A DNA stretch of 64,000 bases, taken from the NCBI GenBank assembly GCA_026874595.1, contig CM049306.1:28451519-28515518 (forward strand), in the 5' to 3' direction. Under the pieces are notes generated by a model. The model was not told the DNA's origin. It saw only the letters and a program-made list of their open reading frames with translations, and ran no database searches. This DNA is from Sipunculus nudus (taxonomy: Eukaryota; Annelida; Sipuncula; Golfingiida; Sipunculidae). A program made the translations under genes and the position numbers. Positions 47,590 to 57,389 of this stretch are shown here, in pieces; position 1 is the stretch's first letter, and every line of letters starts with the position of its first letter.

Positions 47590-50500
47590 ATGATTGTAGT
47601 TGGCACCACCAGTCTTGTATACAACAAAGCTATCAGAGGTATATACATATCCCAAGTTCAGACTGTTATATCAAACCCCTCCAGAGAAATAAGCAGGGAC
47701 ACGCACTGTGCAAAAATTATTGTAGGTGGCACCAGCAGTCTTGTATATGACAAAGCTATTCGATAGGTATAAATATGTCCAATTTCAGGATGATTATCAA
47801 ATTCCTCTATAGAAATAAGCAGGCACATACACTGTGCAAAAGTCATTGTAGGTGGTGACACCTGTCTTGTGAACGACAAAGCCATCAAAGACACATAGAC
47901 AGGTCATAATATCAGGCCAATACATCAAACTTACCTTGAGTCTGATGCATGGGGCTGACCAGGCTTAGGTGAGAAAGGCTGTTGCCCCGAGTAAACTGTG
48001 ACAAATTGCTTGCTCAGACTACTGCACTGAGTGAACTCATGACCTGCACCTGGCTAGACTGAGTGAACTTTTGACCTGTACCTGGCTGCACTGAGTGAAC
48101 TCTTGACCTGTTGCATAATCTGATACAGTTGGCAGTCTGCCAAAGCTATAAATAGAATGCAGCTACTGTACTGAGTAAACTCGTGACCCTTACCTGGCTG
48201 CACTGAGTGAACTCTTGACCTGTTGCCTAATCTGATACAGTTGGCAGTCTGCCAAAGCTATAAATAGATCCAGACTGACCTCTAGCCTGTTGCCAAATCT
48301 GAAATATTAGCCACACCATTGCATAAGCTCATGCAGGGGCCCTGCCCTGAGGGGGTTGACACCCATGAAGTGATCACATGGTGCCCATGAGGTGTTCACA
48401 TGTCACCCGTGAGGTGATCACATGCCATGTGCTTGGCTGCACTGATTGAACTCTTGACCTATATCTGGCTGCACTGAATGAACTCTTGATCTGTTGCCAA
48501 ATCTGAAACAGTTGGCAGTTTTTCTCATCCTATTTAAAGATACAGATTCAATCTTGGCCTGTTGGTATATCTGTTTACACATACTGAAAGACTTTGGTTA
48601 AAATTTCTTTTTTCAAGCCGACATATTCATAAACTTTTTATCAAAATATCTAGAATAATAAAAGATGCAGTACTTTCATTGTTAAAGGTCCAATAGTTCT
48701 GCCAAAAATCATTCTAGTAAACTTGAACAAAGGCCACCTCAGAATAATTTTTGTGCAATGTTACAGAAGATATAATTGAAATAATAATTTTGTAAAAGAA
48801 CACTATTGCAGTCCTCAGTTTAAAAAAGACAATAATGGCCATAAGACCAACTTAAGCTTTTCACAACTCAACCAAAAATCAACAAACTCAGTATATTCTG
48901 ATATGATTGAAAGAACCATGTCCTAGGATAATTCTTTTGAAAAATTGAACAATTCAACTTGACAGTTTCATCATTAAGCTGAAAGAGGCTAAAATTATGA
49001 GTTTTTTTGCCCATAAAAAACAGGTCAATGTAGGTGGCACCACTAAATCTACAACTTCAAATATGAGTCATGTGACCAACATTGGCACAATAGCTGGTAA
49101 TGCTAGCTTCTGTCATTTCTGAGAGTACTATGTCAGTATGCTTACTTGGCCGAATGACTGTTCAAATTTGTGTAACTCCACTAAAATTCATCAAATGCAA
49201 ACCATTTGAACAAACTTGAGAGGGCTTGCCTCTGGGATCATTTATGTAAAATATTTAACAATTTGGCTGGACCGTCTACAAGAAGACGACTTTTGAAATA
49301 TTGTCAGCTTCTTTCTTATAAAATCTAAGTAAATGCAGATAGCAAAAAAATAAGCTGAATACCACAAAATTTGATATGTGACAGATTATTGCATAAAATC
49401 TGGGAATGGTAGCTCCTGCTATTCCTGAGAAATTATGGATTAATAAACGGATGACCAAAGACCCCCGTACAAAAATAGGTCAATTCAGGTGGTGCCACCA
49501 ATACCTGAATTTCATATATGCTCATGTGACCAACACTGGCAAAATATTTGGTGATGATAGCTCTGGCTGTTTCTGAGACTGTCATTTTAGTATGCTTTTT
49601 TGGACAGATGACTAAGTTCAACTTCCTGAACAAAATTGAGGGAGATGGTATAAAAGATTATTTCTGTGAAATATTGAACAATTTGGCTTGAGCGTTTCGG
49701 AGGAGAAGATTTTTAAAGATTTTTTTCAGCTTTTTCTCTATAAAATTTAAGAAAATTTTCAGATGGCTAATTTTTTGCATTAAATTTCGTGATGCTAGCT
49801 CCAATCATTTTCAAAATAGTATGGGTACACGTACAGAAGACAAACGCCACCACACCATCGCATTAGTTCACAGGTTCACTAAAAATTAATACAGATGCAT
49901 ATTGAATGCAAAATTGTAATACAGATACATCTCACTGATGGCAAAATCTTGAATTAATTTGACTATGGATACCAATTATTTATAATCCATGTACAGCCGT
50001 CTTTATATACCCACAGACAGCTGTATAGCTGTGATTGTAAACATTGCCTGGCATGAGGAATATCTAAAAATCATAAATCTACATTTTTTAAAAGCTTTTA
50101 AAAAACATTCTTGTCAATATTAACCATAGATAACCTAAATGTCTAGAGGCATGATGTAATAAATGCTGATAAACTGGTGCCAGTCTAGATGTATCTAGAT
50201 GTATCTGTGTATCTGCTTCACACAGCTAACATATATGGTAAAATGACTCAATTGAACCTTTATAATTCAGCCAAAATTCATTCTTTGGAACCATAAAAGA
50301 CAATTATTATAAGAATTATTCAGGGGATTATTCTTGTAAAATATTAAAATTGGCCTCAGTAGCGTCAGTCAAAATGAAATTTACAGGTTTATAACTCATA
50401 TGGGAAAATAAAGCAAAATGGCTAAGTTAAGCTTCCCATAACTCGGCCAAAAATCACTGAACCAAAACCATTTGAACAAACTTGAATTATCAACATCTAA

Positions 50501-51930
50501 GGATAATTAATGAGATTTAAGAATTAGGCCCAGTGGTTTTTGAGGAGAAGATCTTTGTAGCCACTGAGCTAAAATGGGCTGATACAGCATATGACTAAAT
50601 TTAGCTTCCCATAACTGAGCCAAAAGTCACTGAACTTAGACCATTTGAACAAATTTCAGAAAGCACTACCCTAGGATGATTTCTGTGCAATATTAAACTA
50701 TTTGGTCATATGGTTTCAGAGAAGAAGTTGTTTGTAGCCGTCAGTATGATACGGGCACTGATGACCCCCGTACAAAAAAGGTCGATGCAGGTGGCGCCAC
50801 CAATACCTCAATTCCAGATATGTCTCATGTGACAAACATTGGCATAAAATTTGGTGATGATAGCTCCAGCCTTTTCTGAGATTGTAATTTTAGTATGCTT
50901 TTATGGACAGATGACTAAGTTCAACTTCCTGTAACTCGGCCAAAAATCACCGAACTTAAACCATTCGAACAAACTTGAGAAAGATTATTCCAGGAATCAT
51001 TTCTGTGAAATATTGGACAATTTGGCTAAACACTTTTGGAGAAGAAGATTTTTAAAGCTTTTTTAGCTTTTTCCCTATAAAATCTAAGAAAATGCAGTTA
51101 GCCACACATGGTCTAGACACCCGCCAGAGCCAGGTCAGTTGCCATGGTGATGTCTGGACCGCACCTGTTTGTACTGAGTGACCTCTCCACTTGGCTGCTG
51201 AAACTCAAATCTGTTTTCAAACACAGAAAGCCTTTTTCAATTGGCTACAATGCTTTTTTAAAGCTGTATTTACCCAATCTATTCTTATAAAACTGGCAGA
51301 ACCCTGCCATAGAATAATTCTTGTAAAGTTTAAACCAATCAGCTTAACAGTTTCATCATAAATCAGGGTATAAGCTAGAAGAGTTTAAAATTACATTTTC
51401 GCTAGTAAAGAACACATCAATGTAGGTGGCGCTACCAATACCTTAATTTCAGATACGACATATGTGACAAACATTGGTATAAAATTTGGTGATTATAGCT
51501 CTAGCCGTTTCTGAGATTCTTATTTTAGTGTGCTTTTTTGGACAGATGACCAAGTTCAACCTCCTGTAACTCGGCCAAAAATCTCCAAACTGAAACCATT
51601 CGAACAAACTCGAGAGAGATTGTTCCAGGGATCATTTCTGTGAAATATTGGACAATTTGGCTGGACAATTTCTGAGAAGAAGATTTTTAAAGCTTTTTTA
51701 GCTTTTTACTACAAAAATCTAAGAAAATGCAGTTAGAAAAAAAAAATAAACAAAATCCGATAGAGTTTTTCAGATGACTGATTATTTGCAAAAAATTTGG
51801 TGATGCTAGCTTCTGCCATTTTTAAGATAGCTATGGTTAACGTACAGATGACGCACGAGGCACGACGCAAGACACACGACGTACGACGGACATGGCCGCA
51901 CCATCGCATAAGCTCACAGATTCGCTAAAA
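47590..51930 (+). repeat. Dispersed repeat family B, copy 3, extended
   Basis: Begins GATTGTAGTTGGCACCACCA and runs through the same blocks as copies 1 and 2, including three CCCATGAGGTGATCACATG units at 48358-48424. A first 3' end lies at about 49850-49885 (CACCATCGCATTAGTTCACA). It then resumes at 50030 with TGTGATTGTAAACATTGCCT, as at 33305, and has GGTGGCGCCACC at 50790. A second, partly duplicated end lies at 51895-51930. The 51420-51930 block repeats 50785-51100. Non-coding. Confidence 0.75.
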
Positions 51931-53603
51931 ACACTTAATGGTCAATATCCATGCAAAGAATCATGGTGATCTCTGCATTAGTTGTTCAGATACTTCAGCT
52001 TTTGTATAAAATTTTCCATTATTCTGAGGGATACTTTGGAGTCCTATAGCTTGAAGGATATAGGTAACAGAGACCTAATTTCAAGTTTCCATAGGCGCTT
52101 TTCATGGGCCTCCTTGCATGACAGAAATGAAAATTCTAGGTCAAGTTGTTGCGATTTGTACCCTGTTGACAGATAACCACGTCTTTACAGGTCTCAAAAA
52201 TAGAGAAAAAAAATTCGTAAAAATTTGAAAAAAAATAGAGGTGGCTCACCTAGTCTTCAGAAACTGATGGAACAGCTCATGATCAATATGTATGCCGAAA
52301 ATCATGACCATCAGTGTTGTGGTTAGGGAGATACTGCAGTTTTTGTATCAAATTTTCCATTATTCTGGGGGGTATTTTGGAGCCATACTGCTTAAAGAAT
52401 ATGGGTAACAGAGACCTAATTTCAGGTTGCCATGGAGAATTTTCATGGGTCTCACTGTGTGTCAAGAATGAAGATTCTAGGTCCAGTTTTTATGATTTCT
52501 TTATGATGTCTTTATGATTTGTGCCCTGTTAACAGCTGTTCACATTTTTAAAGGTCTAAAAAATAGAGAAAACAATTCGTAAAAATTGAAAAATATAGGT
52601 GGCGCCACCAGTCTGCAGAAACTGATGAAACATCTCATGATCAATATGAATGCAAAAAATCATGACCATCAGTGATGTAGTTAATGAGATATTGAAGTTT
52701 TTGTATGAAATTTTTTAATATTCTTGGGGGTACTTTGGGGCCCCATAGCTCACAGGATATGGGTAACAGAGACCTAATTTTTGGTTTCCATGGAGACTTT
52801 TCATAGGTCTCTCAGTGTGTCGAGAATGAAGATTCTAGGTCCAGTTGTTACGATGACAGCATCCTTAAAGGTCTCAAAAATAGAGAAAAAAAATAAAAAA
52901 TTGAAAAATACAGGTGGCACCACCAGTCTGCAGGAACTGATGGAATGCCTCATGATCAATATGTATGCCAAAAATCATGACCATCAGTGATGTAGTTAAT
53001 GAGATACTGAAGTCTTTGTATGAAATTTTTGACTATTCTGGGGGGTACTTTGGGGCCCCATAGCTCGAAGGATATGGGTAACAGAGACCTTATTTCTGGT
53101 TTCCAAGGAGAATTTTCATGGACCATTCAGTGTGTCAAGAATTAAGATTCTAGGTCCAGTCTTTACGATTTGTGCCACGTTAACAGATGTTCTCATTTTT
53201 AAAGGTCTCAAAAATAGAGAAAAAAATTTGTAAAAAATCGAAAAATACAGGTGGCGCCACCAGTAAGCAGGAACTGATGGAACATCTCATGATCAATGTG
53301 TATGCAAAAAATCATGACCATCAGTCAAGTAGTTAATGAGATATTGAAGTTTTTGTATGAAATTTTGGACTATTCTGGGGGGGGGGGTACTTTGGGGCCC
53401 CATAGCTCGAAGGATATGGGTAACAGAGACCTAATTTCTGGTTTCGCAGGAGATTTTTCATGGACCTCTCAGAACGCCAAGTTACAAGGTTCTAGGTCCA
53501 GAGGTTACGATTTGTGCCCTGTTAACGGACAGATGCCTGGACGGACGAAGGACAAAAGGTGATCCCTATAGCTCATATGACTTACAGTCAGCTGAGCTAA
53601 AAA
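51931..53603 (+). repeat. Tandem family C, five units of about 310-360 bp
   Basis: Units begin near 51935, 52255, 52611, 52925 and 53263 with CAGTCTGCAGAAACTGATGG. Each then has ATGATCAATATGTATGC, TTGTATGAAATTTT, GGGGGGTACTTTGGGGCCCC, GGGTAACAGAGACCTAATTT and AAGATTCTAGGTCCAG. Each junction has AAAATAGAGAAAAAA then a palindrome-type GGTGGC core, perfect at 52598 and 53250. The array ends with GGACGGACGAAGGAC and the terminus CAGTCAGCTGAGCTAAAAAA (about 53585-53604). Confidence 0.85.
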
Positions 53604-53634
53604 ACAAAAGCCCAGGCAAGGCTACATCCACTCT

Positions 53635-53640
53635 TTTATT
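53635..53640 (-). terminator. Putative polyadenylation signal of SENP8
   Basis: AATAAA on the minus strand, about 715 bp after the stop codon and the only canonical hexamer I see between the stop and the repeat block. ATTAAA variants at about 53861 and 54118 are alternatives. Confidence 0.45.
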
Positions 53641-53679
53641 CAAATCTGATTTCTTACATATTCATACAAAATCAAACGT

Positions 53680-54201
53680 TGTGATTTCTGTTTTAGTGCC
53701 AGTTGTTCATCATGCTTACCTACCTGTGGTTTTTATAAGAAATAAATGTGTACAACAAAATTAATATATGACAGTTATATTTGTTTACATTCAATGAACT
53801 GTTTAGTTCTTTAACTTGGGTTAAAGTGACCTGTTTTTTTCATTAAAATACCTTGGTTTAATGTGTATTGTAAATAATATGTCAGGAATCAGCTACAATA
53901 AAACTCATCATGATTTCTGGAATATACATTTCACATTCAGGGCATGATTTCAGTTTAAGTGCCAGTTGTTCCTCATGTTTACCTACCTGTGGTGTTTATA
54001 AGAAATAAATGTCTAAAACATAATAAATATATAACGGTGATATTTGTTTACATTCAATGAAGTGTATAGTTCTTTAACTTGGGTTAAAGTGACCTATTTT
54101 TTCATGAAAATACCTCGGTTTAATGTGTATTATAAATAATATGTCAGGAATCAGTTGAAATAAAACTGAGCATGATTTCTGGAATATACATTTCACATTC
54201 A
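53680..54201. repeat. Tandem duplication of about 263 bp in the SENP8 3' UTR
   Basis: Copy 1 (about 53680-53940) and copy 2 (about 53943-54201) share AGTGCCAGTTGTTC, TACCTACCTGTGGT, TTAACTTGGGTTAAAGTGAC, AATAATATGTCAGGAATCAG and TGATTTCTGGAATATACATT. The period measured on AGTGCC is 263 bp (53695 to 53958). The copies differ by scattered substitutions and small indels, so the event is moderately old. Confidence 0.9.
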
Positions 54202-54353
54202 CCTTGACTTACACGAATGACAATATACCTGTATCACTAATAAAACAAACAAAAGGTCTTTTTTATGAAGAAATGCTTGTTGTTATCCCTTGGACTTACA
54301 TTAAAACAATGACAATTTTAAAATGATAATAACTATAAATATATCATGATTCA

Positions 54354-54520
54354 TCAACTGGATTTTTCTCCAAGTTTATGAATGAAGTCCCTGATTTCCA
54401 TTCGTTTTTTGGAGACAACTTCTGCAGTGACTGTGTTCATCAAGTCAGCTTGGACATCACAAACACTGGCTGTTGCTAATTCTTCTGTGTTGCATATTAC
54501 ATACATACCACAGTCATAAC
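54354..54520 (-). CDS. SENP8 (NEDD8-specific protease), terminal coding exon
   Basis: SENP8/NEDP1 is a cysteine protease of the ULP/C48 family. It matures the NEDD8 precursor and removes NEDD8 from cullins and other proteins in cytosol and nucleus. This 167-bp exon encodes the last 54 residues and the TGA stop. It starts with the hallmark YDCGMYVICNTEEL, where the Cys of DCG is the catalytic nucleophile. It then runs through VCDVQADLMNTVTAEVVSKK to a basic C-terminal helix (KRMEIRDFIHKLGEK). This matches the C-terminal end of human SENP8 in order and length, including YDCGMYVICNTE and the KKR motif. The acceptor is CTTCCAG at 54521-54527. The first two bases complete a Gly codon begun in the previous exon (phase 1). 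The frame is intact. Other ULPs (SENP1, SENP2) end differently, so SENP8 is the better call. Confidence 0.9.
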
Positions 54521-54972
54521 CTGGAAGATTTCAATATACTGGGAATAAGTGCATGTGTAAATTGTGAACTGGTAAATCTAAAATAACTAAGTCTATTAAC
54601 ATATTAGACAATTACTTAGGGTGGTCTTCCCTCATGTGTAAATTAATCTCCTGTGTTTGTTGATTTTACTCTCTTTTTCTCATATACATCTTTGTCTTAT
54701 AACCTCATCACTCTTATTTACTCATGACTTTAATATATCATTTGTAAGTGATTAACAGAAGTTTTAATAGCACAAAAGCACGTGTATGGTCTGTGCCAAG
54801 TACACGAGTTATACTTTTTTAGAAACTGCTTCATATGCAATATTTTAAATATATTAAATAAAATTAATTTTTTTTAATGAATCCTTACCAAAATCTTTTA
54901 TTATTTTCTAAATGTTTGCATCACAAGATGGGCAAATGACTAATAATATATGATACAAACAAGAATACTTAC
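54521..54972 (-). other. SENP8 last intron
   Basis: A 452-bp A/T-rich intron bounded on the minus strand by GTAAGT (donor, 54967-54972) and TTCCAG (acceptor). It is phase 1 and contains no other feature. Confidence 0.85.
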
Positions 54973-55023
54973 CATTAACTTGCTGAGGAGAGTCCATATG
55001 CTTCACTGGGATTCTTTTTCCAG
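54973..55023 (-). CDS. SENP8, penultimate coding exon (51 bp)
   Basis: This micro-exon encodes GKRIPVKHMDSPQQVN plus one base of the following Gly codon, joining in frame to YDCG in the terminal exon. It supplies the conserved Gln six residues before the catalytic Cys (QQVNGYDC here), which forms the oxyanion hole in this protease family. The acceptor on the minus strand is a T-rich AAAATTTCAG. The donor GTAAGT is consensus. Both flanking introns are phase 1, and at exactly 17 codons the exon is symmetrical, so skipping it would keep the frame but remove the Gln. The catalytic His and Asp, and the NEDD8-contacting N-terminal half, must lie in upstream exons. I found none before 64000, so the gene is partial here. 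Confidence 0.85.
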
Positions 55024-56900
55024 CTGAAATTTTAGAAAAAGTTCTTAAATACCAAAATCTTAAATAATTGATACAAACTAGTCAGGACACATAGTATCAC
55101 AAGAGCTTGGCCATGAAGCTACATTATGCTATAAGCATTTTTTACGGTGCTTTTGCACAGGGTACCATGGTGAAATGGTTAGGTCACAGCTTGAAGTCAG
55201 GATGTTAATCATTACAAAATAATTTTGCTTATCCAGAAAAAGTGTTTTCTTTTGCTAAAATATTAAATATAAAAAATAAAAAACCCTATTTAGAAAAGGC
55301 TGGCTGATTTATTCCAACTTTTGCATTATAAAACAGATTTTTGAGTGGGGCACATTATTTTCTATTGATGTTATTCTGCACTGCTGAGTAAAAACTGTAA
55401 AATGACCCAAATTTTTCAGTCCATAACCAATGAAAGTACCATAAGTAAAATGGTGAAATGGTTAAGCTATCTATGCAGGTGCAATAGTTGTCATCAGGTT
55501 TCAGGGCATTCCACAGAAACTTTTGTTTTGCATTAATTTCCCCAAACAGACAAATATAAAGTCAGGGCTACCTGCATTTTAGGCATCAGATACTGACCAA
55601 CAGGTGCTGTCACAACAAACAAAATTTTCACTTTTATTGAATTCATATACCAGTACCACATATACATCTGAGACTCAGCATGTGACTGACATATGACTTG
55701 AAACATTTACATCATATCAGTAAATTCTGACTTTAATGAAAGAGTAAACCCCCTAATTAGATTTTCCAATTTCGTAATTGGAAAATGGAGAAGAGCCTCC
55801 ACTTTTGATGGTGCATGATTTTGCAGTGAACTGATAGAAATACAGAATCAGATATGTCCAAAGTAGTTTCTCTATTAATTGACAGTGGTATTATGAACAA
55901 ACTTTCAACATACATGATGTGTTCTCTTTCAGATTCTTATTTCAGTCTCATTACCAGCACATGTTAAGGGACCAACAGGATGTTGCAACTAAGTTTCAGA
56001 TAAGGCATGATAACTCAGGTATACTACCTAATGCCATGGGTTTCCATATGCAAGAACAGACCGTCATATGCAGCATTAATGCTTTTTGCACCAAAATTCC
56101 ACGGTAGCCGAAAGCAAAATGTTTGTTTGAAATCGCTAGTGACTTTGCAGGAATGAATATTTTAACCAGAAAGAAAATCTAGGAATATTGATGGCTCTAT
56201 CAGTTTAGAAGAACTGAAAAGGACCACAAAAATTAACATGCTTCAGTGCAGTTTTATCACACACAAGAACTTTTCAGAAATCGATTCAGATCGATGACTG
56301 GAGTTCTTTATAACTGGCATTTAAGGAGGACATAAACAGGAATTTCATAGACTGGCCAGCTCCTAATTGTTGCCTCTGACAGAGAAACCAAACGTTCTCT
56401 CACTGTATCACACTTATAGTGTCCGTATTGCCACCTCTCGGTTACTTCTATAAATAATTACCACTCGCTGACCCTCTTATTTCATCAACTGGTAAACTTG
56501 GGCCATACCGGACAGTCAGCGCCATACATCACTGCCTCGCTGAACTAAGGTCTTTCCTGGTGACGTACAGAGTAATTATAGTGGTCTTTCCCAGAATCTA
56601 TTTTTTAAAACCAAGATGGGTTATCCAGTAACTGCCTATTGTGGGCTTCTAGCTTGCTATTTATATACCCATTTAATCAGTCTTAATATTTTAAGGTCCT
56701 CGGCTATTTTGAGTACGGCAAGACTTTTTAACAGTACATATAACCCTCAGCCTCAGTGAGTGTCATTGTTTATCAGACCATCGGTTTTCAATGCAGGCCG
56801 GTTTGAAAATGTATCTTTAGCTCAGCCAATCAGCATGAGATATTCAGGTCCACATGTGGCGAATGCAGTCATGTACCGGCTGGCTGAAACGATCAGCGTG
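55024..56900 (-). other. SENP8 intron or upstream flank, unique part
   Basis: I see no coding exon. A perfect 11-bp-arm palindrome lies at 55761-55786 (ATTTTCCAATT, TCGT, AATTGGAAAAT). A less A/T-rich part (about 56330-56640) may belong to repeat family F. By inference this is part of a long repeat-filled SENP8 intron. Confidence 0.5.
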
Positions 56901-56904
56901 TTGG

Positions 56905-57365
56905 CAACTTAACAGGGGCAGGACTTTCAAGTGTAACATGAACACTAACAAATACACTGTACAAAAAAAATGTGACAGTGTCTACAATGCACTTTCATTT
57001 GGCCCATGGACCGTAGTGTTGGACAGCAGGGATATATCATAGCACACGAAGGTCCATGTATGGACAGTCTGTAAACATGATTTCAGTGCGAATGTTACCA
57101 AGCCGGTTGAGCTGTCTATTGCCATTTTGACCGCTGCTAGCTTCCACATAGCAACGATGCCATTCACAGGAGGCGTGACGGCCTGATATGCTAATGCGAG
57201 GGAATCGTCAGGAGCCTTGTGACGCCCTAATATTCAAATATCAGGGATTCACCATACGGACTTTACAGGGCTTAAGTGATAAGAGCTGGTACTGAGTAAC
57301 GTCCATCGGTACATGGAAAAACGTTTTATTTTAAGCATTTTAGTAGTAAATGTAAATACACTGAA
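56905..57365 (+). repeat. Dispersed repeat family F, copy 2
   Basis: Collinear with 41534-42030: GTTGGCAACTT, TCTACAATGCACTTTCATTT, ATATATCATAGCACACGAAG GTCC, TTTCAGTGCGAATGTTACCA AGC, AATATCAGGGATTCACCATA CGGAC. It lies in the inferred SENP8 intron. Confidence 0.75.
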
Positions 57366-57389
57366 GCCCAGGCAGGGCTAAAATTTCAA

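Larger units (their letters stand above)
53604..54353 (-). other. SENP8 3' untranslated region (inferred)
   Basis: This lies immediately downstream of the SENP8 stop on the minus strand and contains no repeat of the neighbouring families until 53603. A canonical AATAAA (53635-53640, minus) lies near its far end. It includes a 263-bp tandem duplication, and ATTAAA variants in both copies could serve as earlier poly(A) signals. The extent is inferred from the signal only. Confidence 0.5.
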
